The notes under the pieces were generated by a model. It worked only from the letters and a program-made list of their open reading frames with translations. It ran no database searches and was not told the origin of the DNA. This document shows positions 13,173-26,100 of a stretch of 64,000 nt of DNA, piece after piece. Origin of the DNA: Owenia fusiformis (lineage: Eukaryota; Annelida; Polychaeta; Sabellida; Oweniidae); NCBI GenBank assembly GCA_903813345.2, contig CAIIXF020000004.1, positions 3,307,525 through 3,371,524 on the forward strand, written 5' to 3'. Made by a program: the position numbers and the translations under genes. Position 1 is the first letter of the stretch, and each line of letters opens with the position of its first letter.

Positions 13173-14205
13173 TAGGCATCGATGTTTAGTATGAATTTCA
13201 CCCAAACTTCGCATATATATAGACAAACTCATGATCTAGTCAAATAGGCATACCTGGTAAATATCCGACCCATGGTTTTTATATAAGAAACGACAATATT
13301 TTTAGCTCAAAACTGCCACGTGTCCGCCATTTCGTGATTCCATCATGTCTAATATCATTTCTATATGACGTCATACCAATAAGACGAAATACGTGACAAC
13401 AGTATCCATAAACAAAATTCCTGAATTCTGATCGCAAAAGGTCAATTGACGAACTGATTATCTATCAATATTTCGTGACTGAAAGTTGTATGACTCGGAA
13501 GAAATCAACTAAACGTCACTCTTTCACGCTTGTTTGAATATACAAATGCCAAATGTTACTGAAGAACCTGTAGGTTTTCGAATTAATGGAGATTTTTTTA
13601 AACAGTGGCGGGGCCATTATTTGTTATTGTTAAGCCCTGGCACTGTATAATATGTATCCAATATAAAATGTTGACATATTGTTTTGGTCTCTAACTTGTG
13701 CGACGTTTGGTAGTTGGTGTTCGGCGTTCGACATTCGGCGTCTGTAATATAAAACAATTGCAGGTGGTGACATTTTTACATGTTAAGGCCTTGTTTATCT
13801 TATAGAGGACAATGTCATGTATCATATCGATCACTAACATAAAAAGTAAATATTATTGATGCAACAATTGGCCAAAACTTAAGAATTCAACCATAAATTA
13901 AGCTAGTATCGAGTTATATCGCAAAAATATATCCAATAGACTAAAGTATAGAGAGTACATGGTGAGAACAGCACATGATATCCACTTTTTGCGGCATTGG
14001 GTATACTATAATTTTATTATTTACCTTGTCTAAATACTGAAATCTGATTAATACTACGCTGCTGATAATTTGGCCATATCTGGTCTTTTTTTAAAAAAAC
14101 TACCCAATGCTTTTTTGAAACTGCCGAATATTTTTTTGCAACTGACCAATATTTTTTTCAATGTTTTTATAACATTCCCCAGTTTTATTTCTCAACTTCT
14201 GATTT

Positions 14206-14520
14206 ACTTTTTGGCCACTCTGATAAGCACATTGGCCCTTCTGATTAACACATTGGCCACTCTGATCGACTTATTGGCCCCTCTGACGAACTCATTGGCC
14301 CCTCTGATTAACTTATTGGCCACTCTGCTTAACACATTGGCCCTTCTGATTAACACATTGGCCACTCTGATCGACTTATTGGCCCCTCTGACGAACTCAT
14401 TGGCCCCTCTGATTAACTTATTGGCCACTCTGCTTAACACATTGGCCCTTCTGATCAACACATTGGCCACTCTGATTGACTTATTGGCCCCTCTGAAAAA
14501 CATATTAGCCACTCTGATTA
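14206..14520. repeat. 21-bp minisatellite in a 105-bp higher-order unit
   Basis: About 15 copies of a 21-bp unit of the type ATTGGCCACTCTGATTAACAC. Five variant units form a 105-bp higher-order unit that is repeated almost exactly two to three times (14229-14333, 14334-14438, then a changed third). Because 21 is a multiple of three, both strands stay open: the plus strand reads Leu-rich heptads (LATLIDL, LAPLTNS, LAPLINL), the minus strand Arg/Asn/Ala heptads. No splice sites, start context or domain point to real translation, so it is taken as noncoding. Confidence 0.8.
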
Positions 14521-14667
14521 ACTATTCCCCCGATTTCCTCGATCTTTGCACCAACTGTGCTACAACCATTTATAGCTGTAGCTATAGCTACTACAATTAC
14601 AGAAAAATGTTATTAATGGCAGAAAAGTAAAAAAAAATCCGGAGGAGAGGGGTCTTCCGAACCCCGT

Positions 14668-14950
14668 CCGCATAAGGGTCCGCATTAAGCCAACGGTAGA
14701 GCACACGTACCAATTACGCATACAGTAGGTTCCAGATTCGATTCCCGGTTCAGGCACTTTGTATTGTATTTGCTTGTTGCGTAAAGTACTTTAAGGTGTT
14801 TGACTGAACGGTCCATGACTCGTAAAAAGGCTGTGGTGTGTACTCGTATGCCTATGTATGAGTTCACATAAAAAATATAGGGCTCCTTCAAGGAGGGGTT
14901 CCTGGATCTGCCTTCCGTGTTGGTTAACAAAGTACAATACAATACAATAA
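14668..14950 (+). mobile_element. tRNA-derived SINE of a second family
   Basis: A tRNA-like head has box A-like TTAAGCCAACGGTAGAGCAC and box B-like AGATTCGATTCCCGG (14685-14755). A body of about 170 bases follows, ending in a short repeated tail, ACAATACAATACAATA (14935-14950). Head, body and repetitive tail are the structure of a SINE. The body differs from the SINE at 10.7 and 34.3 kb. Confidence 0.6.
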
Positions 14951-15325
14951 AAGCAGTTCGTGAAACCTGAAATTGTGAAATCCTCTCATATGCATACGAA
15001 AAAAAGGAAAAACGATAAGCTCATCAGCAGTTGTATGCCAATTACAATGCTATCGTCATAAAGGAACTGTTTACTTGTTTGATTTCAGAACATAGCAACG
15101 CCCAATGTCTCTGTTGGGTGAGAGATATTAGGGCATCATTTATTTATTTATTCTTATTATTTGTAATCTAACTGAATTTTGATTGGATGATTGTGCATTG
15201 GTTAATGACAAAAGTTAAATCGAAACGTATGCAATGTTGAGTAAGAGAAGGTATCTTATGCTATTGACTCTACAACTCTACAATGGACGCCAGGCTGCTA
15301 TTCAATCTGCTAGTATTCTCTCTGT

Positions 15326-15665
15326 TTACCACTATGTAAAATCCTATGATTAATACTTGTGATAACATCTTATATTGATGTTTAATTTGTTGTTTAATCC
15401 AATATCACAGAAAGTATCATTCAATATTATAACATCTGATCCGGACTCAAATATCATTAGAGAATGATACCCGATTAAACCAAATATATTCCAGTTTAAC
15501 CTGGTATAATTTAAGTCAGGATCAGATTAAACAGTATTATACGCATATCATTTTCTATTATAACAGGTTTCAAAGTGGTATAATACAAATTATACATATC
15601 ATTTTTTGTATAATACAAATTAAACTGGAATATACCGAGACCAAACAGATGATACTGTATTATAC
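15326..15665. repeat. AT-rich repeat shared (inverted) with 22.86-23.11 kb
   Basis: ACTATGTAAAATCCTATGAT at 15331 is the inverse of ATCATGGGATTTTACATAGT at 23086-23105. Both regions hold related strings (TATAATACAAATTA, AACAAATTATAC, GATACTGTATTA). They are probably two copies of one noncoding element in opposite orientation. The second copy runs right up to the PAN exon. Confidence 0.4.
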
Positions 15666-16144
15666 GGTTCAGAAATTAATGGCACTTTGTTTTCATAACG
15701 TCAGACCTTAATTAAACAAGCTAACGTAAATATTTACATAAGGTAATTCTAGAAGTTTTTTGAAACTCATGTTTGACCATTTGTCTCAGACTGAAATCCG
15801 ATATTGTTTTTTTGGCAATCGCATCCCCCCCAAGTTTGCTACGCCCCTGTACATGGCTAATAGGGGCACTATTACGCTACGTGCAGAGTCTAGTTATATA
15901 CTACGAGAAGACGAAACTCTCTTTTAAGAAGTGAAGTTGAACGAATGCAAAGGGTATAGGGCACTATAGAAGAGGATCATACAAAAGCACGATCTATTTC
16001 ACAACGCCTTTAATTTTTGCTCTTCAACTGTTGCCCTTTGTGCATTTAAAAAATAAAATATCTTAATCTAATTTGTTCAACCTTTCTTTTCGCTAACTTC
16101 TGCAATATTACGTCCACATGTTATTTTTTTTAAAGATATATATA

Positions 16145-17560
16145 CCAAAATGTTTGAACGTTTCAGTAAGAACCAAAAATCATCTTGGCCATATATTAAA
16201 TCGGTTTCCAACACATTTATTAAATATGGTTTAGATGACTGTATTTCATCTAAATATCCCGATTGGTATGGGTCTTTCATACAAATATCAAATGAACAAA
16301 GACTTAATGACTTCCAAGAAGCAATCCAACAAAAAAGTTCATTAAGAGAATATACCACCTTTAAAATGCACCCATTTAAGGAAAACTATTTGAAAGGTAA
16401 AGATTAAAAGGTTGATTGGATCGAGTGGATTGGATTCATGTAAAAGGTGGATTGGATTGGCTATCTTCAAAATATAGATTTTCCTTTAAAAAATTCTATT
16501 GATCTCCCTTTAGGAAGATTGGTGCTCTCTTCACTTGCACAATGTCAAATAATAGATGTAATATTATTTTGCTTGGGAGGGCTAGAAGGATGGCCTGGTA
16601 CCCGCTTTCTGATACACGATCTTATTCATTCCAAGTGTAATTTGAGACATTTCATAAATCATAAGGCAGACTGGTTTGAAGATCCATATCATCTGTTTTC
16701 AATCCAAACTGAACATACCAGAAATGTTTTGTGAACATTCACACATTAAAGGTTTTCTTTTTCTAAAGATCTACGTATGTCTTACAAAAGTTGATTTACA
16801 AGGGAAAGCGGTTAAATACTTAAGAGTTTCCATGAACTAATTGGAGAATGTATTTGTCATTGCTTTGTTCTAATTTCTCAAAAGGGACCTGTAATACTGT
16901 AGAGGGAAATTGTTTAGAGGGAGATCAACAGAAATTTTTTCATAAGAAATTCCACATTTTGAAGATTCCCGATCCAATCCACCTTTTACATGAATCCAAT
17001 CCACTCGATCCAATCCACCTTTTAATCTCTACCATTTGAAAAATGAAACAGATTTTTTCCCATCTCGACTGAAATTTATGGCAAGAGCTGGATGCTTTAA
17101 CTTAGGAGCCGATAGGAAGCGCTGGAAAATAAGTGATGGGCTTTGCTCGACCTGTAATTTGAAGGTCCCAGATACAAGTACACATCGCTTTCTCTTTTGC
17201 CCATACTTTACTAATGAAAGAAATTCTTTTATCAAACAACTTTCAAAAACATGTGATGCTCTTTAAGTGTCTGAGTTCCTACAATTACCCCCTGACCTTA
17301 AAATACAATATATGCTTGGGGATGATGTTTTTATAATGTGGGGGAATGAAATAGGAAAACAATTTGACAATTGTTTTAAAACGTTTTTAACAGAGGTATA
17401 CATACCATATTCTGGAAAACCATGATTACCATTATTTTAGTAAATTATAGGTTTTTATATGTACATAATCTTTTAACGAATGTCGACGCTCCTTTCATAC
17501 TATATATGAATGCGAGCCACTGTTTTAAAAGTGTAAGTCGAAATAAATAAATAAATATTT
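16145..17560 (+). mobile_element. LINE 3' end, interrupted by a palindromic element
   Basis: The first coding part, 16150-16398 (FERFSKNQKSSWPYIKSV to KENYLKG), resembles the region before the C-terminal knuckle of LINE ORF2 proteins. After an insertion, coding resumes near 17041 with RLKFMARAGCFNLGADRKRW and a Cys/His knuckle (C-x2-C-x9-H-x4-C, 17149-17205). A frameshift near 17265 follows, then a tail ending YIPYSGKP with a stop at about 17425. The 3' end carries an AAAT repeat tail (17541-17560). It is a dead, 5'-truncated copy. Confidence 0.6.
16400..17032. mobile_element. Palindromic non-autonomous element inserted in the LINE
   Basis: The left end AGATTAAAAGGTTGATTGGA and the right end, complement of TCCAATCCACCTTTTAATCT, are inverted. 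Pairing continues inward for about 115 bases, e.g. CTATTGATCTCCCTTTAG near 16497 with CTAGAGGGAGATCAACAG near 16914. The ORF at 16447-16734 inside it has no recognised match. The insertion separates the two coding parts of the LINE. Confidence 0.55.
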
Positions 17561-17644
17561 AGGCTTACATGCATGTCATTTGCGAAATAGCTGTAAGACA
17601 TTATGAGAATGAATATGGGAATTTCCACGTAATATGTTGTTCAC

Positions 17645-18350
17645 ATGATTATATACACATATCTGCATAACAATCGGAGACAGAAGTCAAAATATTGTCC
17701 AATAAAGAATCTAACATTTAGTGATAACAAAAGGATTAATTGCTATATAGTTCTCTTTGTCTTAGTCTTTGTTTTCTTAACTGCGGAAGTCTACCAACAT
17801 CACCTAGATTACATAAGAGATCATCTAACAGTCTAAAATTGCTTTTAATTGCAAGTTAAAGTATTCCGACCAAAAGTTGTATACCTGTAATTTGGGGGGG
17901 GGGGCGATGTTACATCACATAACTACAACGTTCATATAGAAATATACAATAAGCATGTCGTATAAAAGCTAAAATTATAAATACTCATTTCAAAGTCATT
18001 CTGTTCATGGAAGCGTCAAGTTATGAAAAACAATATGCTAAACACTAAATAAACAAATCGACTTGATTACTTTTGAAAACTCTTGAGAGGTGATGGACAA
18101 ATGTATTTTTCTAACTCATTAGAACGTCTGTTTGATTTAAATACTATTTTTTAAATTCAAACATAAATGAATAAATCTTGGTCAGAAGTCTGAACATTGT
18201 CCAACGAAATAATAAAAATCTACATTTAATGATTACAAAAGGATTAATTGCTATATATTCTTTGTCTTAGTCTTTGTTTTTCTAACGGTGGAAGTGTACC
18301 AACATCACCTTGATTACAGAAGATCTAACAGTCAAAAATTGCTTTTAATT
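17645..18350 (+). repeat. Diverged local duplication
   Basis: 17725-17850 and 18232-18345 are diverged copies: AGGATTAATTGCTATATA, TTTGTCTTAGTCTTTGTTTT, then CCAACATCACC and AAATTGCTTTTAATT. Weaker matches occur near 20614-20690 (to 18003-18070) and 21500-21560, suggesting an older duplicated block between 17.6 and 21.6 kb. No coding function was recognised. Confidence 0.45.
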
Positions 18351-18825
18351 CCCGGGTTTTAATTACATTGTATGAATAGAGTTTTTTGCCTCTCTTTTCA
18401 TTTTTAAACCGGTCTCTGTTTCCGTATTTAACAATTTATTGTGATAAATTACTTCAGTTAGTGTCGAAATCAAAACGATTTTCTACATTTTGAAAACAGA
18501 AATAAATATTATAACCCCTCTAGCATAACTGTTCGGGAGAAATTCATACAAAAATAAGGTACACAACTGATGAGGGATCGCACGCAATGCACACACCCCT
18601 TTCCTCCTCCTCCGTGTTTGCCCACACACGACCATATTTGATAATTTTTCAAAGGAAAAAGCATTTCCCCCGGGAATATAGATGTAGCGGTTGCCAGAAG
18701 TCGAACAGCTTGGGAGTCAGGGTACCCTGATCCATGCCTCATCGCCTGATTGGTCTGATATTTAGAGGGGGCGCAAAAATGATTAGGGGGGGGGGGGTAA
18801 ACGTGGAAGTTGCCAAAATATCCGT

Positions 18826-19027
18826 GGGCGTATCCAGGGGGGGGGGGGGGTTGTGATGGGTGCGATCGCACCCCCCCCCCTTAACAATAAAAATAAAACC
18901 CTGAGAAAGAAGAAGAAAGGAGCTTTAAAATGCGGCTCAGGCCACAATCGTACCCTCCTGACTGAAAATCGAAATCTTTTTGGCGATCGCACCCCCTCCC
19001 CCCTGACTGAAAGCTGGCTACGCCCCT
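18826..19027. mobile_element. hAT-like MITE with poly-G/poly-C inner ends, copy 1
   Basis: The left end GGGCGTATCCAGGGGGG and the right end CTGGCTACGCCC are inverted. Inside are runs of G and C and two GCGATCGCACCCCC-type strings. A fragment of the same family lies at 32640-32695, and single ends occur near 15820, 20300 and 38870. Confidence 0.5.
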
Positions 19028-19193
19028 GATACCTGTTTTTGGTCATCAATAAAACTATATTTATATGGTGAGGATTTATGGGTTTTGATTACAATAGGCT
19101 GTATAATTAATCCAAATTCATGTTGTATCATGTTGGCTATATCGTTTCAAGTGAAGAATTTAGAACTGAAATCGGGGTTGACTTTGTTTAAGC

Positions 19194-19229
19194 AGAGACA
19201 TATAAAATATATATGTTTTATATGTCTCT
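19194..19229. repeat. 36-bp palindrome
   Basis: AGAGACATATAAAA and TTTTATATGTCTCT, 14-bp perfect arms around TATATATG. The same AGAGACATATAAAA string recurs at 20010. Confidence 0.55.
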
Positions 19230-19312
19230 GGTTTGAGTCAGGGAACAAAATCTAATCAGACAGACGGATAAATTAATATTTGTTTTAATAAATGAGTATT
19301 ATAGGTTATAGG

Positions 19313-19520
19313 CAGGCCCGTAGCCAGGGGGGTGGGGGTTCGCAGGGTTCGGGCCAACCCCCCTGGCCAAAGATTCTTTCAAAATCATGCAGTTTTTCAC
19401 CATTTTGAGCATTTCTCGTGTGATTTTAGCCATATTTGGACCAAAATTGTCAAATGTGAACCCCCTAGACATTTTTCAAAACTGCCCCCCCCCCCTTGGC
19501 AAATCCTGGCTACGGGCCTG
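19313..19520. mobile_element. hAT-like MITE, copy 2
   Basis: Ends CAGGCCCGTAGCCAGG and CCTGGCTACGGGCCTG are perfectly inverted. Flanking GGTTATAG and GGTTATAA look like an imperfect 8-bp target duplication, as made by hAT transposases. The interior has G and C runs next to the ends. Confidence 0.65.
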
Positions 19521-22500
19521 GGTTATAAGCAGTATCATGGGAACCAAGGAAATGTTTATTATTTTCTGTTTACTTCGGAATTCAGTGAACCATCTGTAGA
19601 TTGAAAAACAAGGATCAATATATACAACTACTCAAAATCAAACATTAGAAATCTATTTTTGACTGGACACATTTTTGTTCTCGAATGCCAACTTTGATTT
19701 GAATGATTTCAATCAAATAGGTATGTGTGAATATTTTCAAAACAAATGCGTGATATATACACATATTTTGTACCAAATGTGTGACATAAACGGCAATCGC
19801 GTGCAAAGACCGAACGGAATGCGTTCGCTTTTTTTCGCCGTTCGGTATTTTACCGTGTCGGCATTTCACAAAAAACGATTTTTAAAAATTTCAACAAAAT
19901 CCGTGATTTGCGTGATATTTGATCATACACGCTAAATTGATGCGTGATTTCTATTTTTCCAGCAAATGCGTAACAATCACGCCTAATGTGTGAGGGTTGA
20001 CAGGGCAGTTATTACATCAGAGACATATAAAACGTGACCTGATCGGGAGAGGATTCGGGTTGTACACAGTACACACATTGCTATCTCTTTATGCATGTTT
20101 AATTGCCAAATTACTATAAAAACAAGCTGGAGTAACATTAAGTATTTATTTAGTATTTTGTTATCACACATCAAAAGGCGCATTTGAAGTTCAGAAAATG
20201 CAAGAAGACTTGGATAGACATTATGTATTTATATATTTATATGTTATGAATTTATTTTGTATTCAATTCGAATTCTGTTGAGTTGGACTCCTTGAACATC
20301 CCCCCCCCTTGGCTACGGGTATAAGTACATTCGGCACAGGAGAGAATAATAGTAGACTTTTGCAATGCAACTAATTAGAGAGACCTAAAATGAAAATAAT
20401 GTAACAGTGGTCTACTTCGGTAAATAAAAAATCAGTCTTATTCTTATTCAATGTAAGTAATATAGTAATATAGTCTATTAATATACATGTATACACCACG
20501 CATTACCAACTCAGTACACAAGGGGACTTTTTAAACATTTTTAACGTATTCCTGGGCCTCAGACTGTCCCTGTAAAAATATACAATTGTAGTCCATCGCA
20601 GAGTTCATTTATTTCACGAAAGCGTCAAAGGACATTGCCTCTAAACACTAAGATAAACAAATTAACTTCCGCAGAAACATCCTGTAGAGGAAAAAACAAA
20701 TGGCTTTTCATAACGGATTAGAATAGCCAGTCTGTCTGATTGTATACATGTAATATATTAGATACATTTTAAATTAAATGAATTTTGACGGATTATGTGA
20801 TTCCTGGGAAATGAAAAATACTTTATTTTTCCTGGCTGTTTAATGAAAGCACATTTAAAAATCTCCATTCATTAACATCTAACGGGCTTTGAAAACCAGG
20901 GATTGAAAACGAGGAATCAATGGTTATGATCTTAGAATTTGCACACGTGTATGAGTCTCATACACGTGAGAGGTGCGAAAGGCAGGCTGACCGTGCGGTC
21001 GCCGTATGGTTGACATGCGGACAATGTAAGAATGCGAAGGGTATCTGTGTTCCCCTGGTCTGGCCGTATGATTGCTACAAATGGATATGCATGGATTTAT
21101 TGCACTCGACAGAGTTATGTTTATGTCTTTTGAACGGTGGCTCTACCCCGATGCATCTGTTAATAAATGATACTATAAGCTTTATTGGATGTGAATTCAC
21201 CCTTTCAAATTCAAATTCCAAATAAATAAAGCACACAATTTAAGTGTGACAAAAAAGAGCAAAACTGAAAACCCGTTTACCTATAGTGCCCGACATTACG
21301 TTAATAAACAATTTCCACATGTTGAAATATATAATTGCTATTTCATTGAGTTCAAGACAAAACATTTTGGAATTGTTTCACATAATGTAATATTCCTCGG
21401 ATTTGATGCATACACATGTTTCACAATCAGAGACAAGGGTCTTATACGGGGTCTTACATTTGGAAAACCAATCTATAAGTAGTATTAGATTATCACAAAC
21501 GATAAATAACTTTTAAAACTGCGGTTAGGTAGCATCTTGATTACAGTAAAGACAGGTCATCTAGGAATTATTTCTGCCTCTAATTCCTTAAACCGCTTCG
21601 TTGAACAGACCCAAAATATTTCAGTCAGATCCTAAAACAAAACTATTTTTATTTTTAATCCCCTCACCTTGTCAATGTCTATGCCTGCATCTGGTTTTGC
21701 CCACCATTGGGAGGGAGCCGATATACACATAGATTACTTACTTGCTTGAATGGAGACTCGTTTCCACTCCCCGCACTCTAGTAAAATTTAAATATTTGAT
21801 CCAAATGAGTTATTTTGTAATAAACTTGCATTCCGATTAATTAACACTCCCACGATTGTACCGCTTCACTATTGTCTAAGATAATTATAATGAATTCACG
21901 GGACACTATAGTCTTCCTTTTAAACTTTAGTGGTTGGATCAGAGACATAAAAACAATTATAAATATTTGATTTAGGGAGGTATTTGCAATCCAACTCTAA
22001 TGATACAAGCCTAGTTAGCCAAGACTAAATTATGAACTTATTTATCATTTAGACTATTGAGTTCATTAAATTATTATTCCATAGATATCGCATTTAATCC
22101 TGTCAACACAATCGTGGTATTAATTGGCATGATATTTAATCAGAGAGACGGTTTAAAAAGTTGTTGATTAATGATTAAGTATTAAGTATTAATGATTACG
22201 TATTAGGAAAAATCCTAATTCAATGTTTTTGTTCTCTCGCAATAGCAGACCCCTCGCCGGGCAAGCATTCTTTAAAAACGTGAAGTTGATCAGTTTTGAA
22301 AATTGTCCATTTTGAACCATCGCCTTGTATATTTTTATAACTGACCTTAAATCACGATAACCGTGATTTACGAAAGCTGAGATAACTATGGCACACAAAT
22401 ACTAGTAGCCGTTATGGAAAATAAAAACACCGAATTTTGAAATGGGTTAAAATGTCGCAGTCTCCGTTGTCTCCGCTAACAATGTAGCTTTAATATTAAG

Positions 22501-22860
22501 ACATATTGATTTCAATTAATAAAGTGCCCACATTTTTCTTTCATGGAGCGCATTGAAGCAATCCAATATTATAATAAAACCGCTAATAATCTTAATGGGC
22601 GCCCGTGTTTTTGCAAGCACGTTATAAATGTAAAACTAAAATATATCTTTCAATGCTGCACTAATCACTTCTGGTGACTTATTTTGAAATATCATTTATA
22701 TTAATTCATTACAACTTTCAAATGTCAAAACTTAATTTATCAATACCCGCTTTTATTAAAACACTCAATATGTCTATGTCAACAAGATAGTGTCAACATG
22801 TTGTGTCAACAACATGTAACCTAATGTAAACAAATTATACGCAAGAGCAGAGAAATGTAT
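19521..22860. other. Gene-free stretch with scattered degenerate repeats
   Basis: It holds the diverged duplication remnants noted at 17.6-18.35 kb, a poly-C end at 20300, and open frames at 20920-21225 and 21246-21482 that show no domain and no splice context. A first exon (signal peptide) of the PAN/fibrinogen gene is expected here or further left but was not found. Confidence 0.4.
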
Positions 22861-23126
22861 CATCCAGTATAATATGTTTTTCCCAGTTGAACCAGATGGA
22901 ATATAACAGCTGATAACAGCTGATAACAAATTAAAACAAATTATACAAGTATCAGAGGAGAAACTCCAAAAAAGTCCGTATCATTCATTGTTATAATTAT
23001 GTCTTATACATAAACCTATGATAACAGGTTAAAACGAATTAAAACAACTGATATGTATGTTTAATAGGTTTATGATACTGTATTAATCATGGGATTTTAC
23101 ATAGTGTACGTGCCTTGGTGCTGCAG

Positions 23127-26100
23127 TTAAAACTAAACAGAACAAATATATCAAAGTTGCTAATTTTGAGAGAAAGGGAGACGTTATAAAGACTGTTAAC
23201 GAGAGCACTGCATTGGAATGCGCTAGACTTTGTTTATCAAATGAGCGGATTTGTAAATCATACAATATGAAACAAGTTGCAGGCAGTAATGTTGAAGTAT
23301 GCGAAATAAATGGAGCGAACTCAGAACCACTTGTGGCAAGCGTTCTCACTGATCATTTCTACCCGACACTAGGTGAGATTTTTTACTATTTTTATTATTC
23401 ACCCAATGCCTTTTTTGCAATTGTTTGATTTCACTTTAGTTGATTATTTCATCAGAAATTCTTGGCGCAGTATTTGCTTTTACTTGTCCGGTATTTCCTT
23501 TTTTGATTTTCTATCTATCCTAGATACAAGAAGTAAATATTCCAAGGTAAGATAAATGTACATACATTACAATACAATCCGACATAAAAAGTTGTACATA
23601 TTTTTATACAGGGTGGCCCAAAAAACAGAACCCTCCAAAAATGCAATACTTTCTTTAATACATAAGCAATCAGCTTTATTTTTTCATGTGAAGAAACAAC
23701 ATTCTATGGATGACAATGTAAGACCAAATTTGTCACATAATATTCAATATTTTTCTTGTTATGGCCAATCAAAAAATGTGCCAAATTTTGAAATAAAAGA
23801 AAAAGAAAGATTTTCATGTCAACCAATAGGCTTTACATCGTTTGTTTAAACCCATCACAGAATTCTTAGCTTCTTGTTAAGCTGCATTTTGTAAGTATAG
23901 AGGTTGAGATCATTGATTAGGATGTGTCCCGGTAACCTTTAAGCCATCTTTAGGCATGATTGCACCTTCTGAGAGATATTTTGAAACTATGCAAAAACAC
24001 ACAGAGTGCATTCAGGTGTCCTCATACCCCCATTCTAAGAAACTTCTAGGTTTAAGAAATTATTACACTTTTAGAGGTTTCTGTTGTTTGGGTCACCCAG
24101 ACAAAAAGTATGGTTTAATCAACGTATGAATAGCGAATGAACACACGAATAAGGGTCGATGGCAAATATACAAACTGGCTTTTTTTAAAAAGCCAGTGTG
24201 TAAATGCGCTTGCCTTCGAGTAGCTCTGGAATATACCGAGGGGCGTTAGGTTAGATTTAATGGATGACAAAACAAAAGATACAGGACATAAAGAATTCTA
24301 CTGTGCATCGGAATCAAGATTGCAAGCGCAGTAATAAATAGAAATGAGGCTGATGATTCCCCTTGACACTAACGTGAATTTCGAATTTCCCGAAACACTG
24401 CAGCTGAACTAGTATTGTACAAACTTATGCGCGTCGCATTTTGCAACATTGACTTCAAATACACGTTTCGTCTTTCTGTTCACATTTACGTTGTGAAAAA
24501 CATTGCATGCTTAACCTCTCTATTGGTATGACAGTAGTATCCTTAATTTAGGCGAGGGGGGATTGACCCCCTCGATTTTTCAATAGTACTTTTGCAAGTT
24601 TTTTTGTGCCTTCGTTATTTTCTTACTTGAGCCACAGATAAATGACAATTTTGGGCGTTTCAAGGTGATGAGGGTAGAGAGGCAAAGTTATGAAAGTCTG
24701 AAGTTGATGCAAATAAAAATGAAATTCATTGAATATTGATCATAGTAACCATATTTCAAAATATGTCCAAATGACCTCAATGAGTTTAAAGTGATATTGA
24801 AAACAAAGGAAATCATAAATATATTCACATTATCTCAATACGTCTCATGACACACTACCAATGATATCAAATCATCGTTGTTATACATCCAAACTGAAGG
24901 GTAGCCCAAGTAAAAAATATTTGGTGACAATTCTGATTTTCCGTTTTGTAGTTTGTCTGTTTATCTCCGGTAAAAAGAATGAACATGTCAATTCTTTTCC
25001 GTACAAATTCAAAAGCATTGACGCACGTGATGATTGTATGACCATTTTCGGACAAAACAGGACATCATTGGACAAAACAGGACATTGTCCGATGATGTCC
25101 GTCAGACAACCTCGGTCAACGACAGAAAAACTCAGCCAAAACGGACAAAGTCGGACAGTGTCCGACACGTGTATGGTTAGCTTAAGTTTAATATGTTTTC
25201 TTATAGTAATCCATATACGGTCTACCACATGTATTTTAATCAATTTGTTGCATTTGTAATGAATACTTTTATTATTATTTTTTGTGAAAAAGTCAATCAA
25301 TTAAAAAAAATTTGTTGTTGTTTAAATAGGTGCCAATGTGAAAAAAATTATATTTCTACTTTTATTCAGCTTTCGTATAGTTTGCGAAAACAATTTTTAG
25401 CTTGGAGTCCGTTTCTCAAAAATATCGTCGACAATTACGATTCGCGGATTGACGATTTCAGAACTGTAATGATCACATGACCCCAAAAAGTCCGCGAAAA
25501 TAACAACATTTCAGAGGTTAACAGTTTCGTCTTAATTAATAATGTTCTGTGATGAAATATCACAAGCTTTGTAGTTTATATAAGAAAAAAAGTTGTTAAT
25601 GCGAGAAGTACGCCAATACGATATTTTGACAATAGTTTTAGTACGGTTTTAACATGTGACTTAACTACAGCTTTAGCATGTGACGTAACTACAGCTTTAA
25701 CATGTGACTTAATACAATTGACTTTAAACATGCATATCATCATAACTACATATGATATGCAGGTTTACAGTCAATTGTATCCCCATATTAAGTCAAAACA
25801 CCCTTGTTGAAATCCTCATTTTCTTAGAAGAGCTCAAGTTGATCAAGTCTGAATATCTAAATTCACGTTGGAGAGTATTGGTAGAAACCATTATCAATTG
25901 TAAGAATAGGGCTTCCTTAACAGGACATTAAAGCTGAACTAAAGCTTTTTTGAAAATGTAGATTAGCTCTAACTATAAGTGAAAATTCATTAAAATTTTC
26001 CAAAGGAGGTATTATAATAAACATTTATGATGCTGCTAATGATCTGACAAAATTTTAAAAAGGCAATATTTTCGAAAAATGTTTCAAAGGTAAACAAAAC

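Noticed and set aside
14070-14630. 186-residue Leu-rich protein
   Set aside because: Made by the 21-bp minisatellite, whose opposite strand is equally open. No supporting signals.
17645-17836. 63-residue ORF with a hydrophobic stretch as a signal-peptide exon of the PAN/fibrinogen gene
   Set aside because: The hydrophobic part is internal, the segment is one of two diverged repeat copies, and no phase-1 donor follows.
20920-21482. Two consecutive ORFs of 101 and 78 residues
   Set aside because: No recognised domain, no splice sites in phase, and composition is not convincing.
24861-25300. Overlapping ORFs of 132 (plus) and 139 (minus) residues
   Set aside because: They lie over GGACA/TGTCC repeats inside the PAN/fibrinogen intron. 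Both strands are open and no domain was seen.
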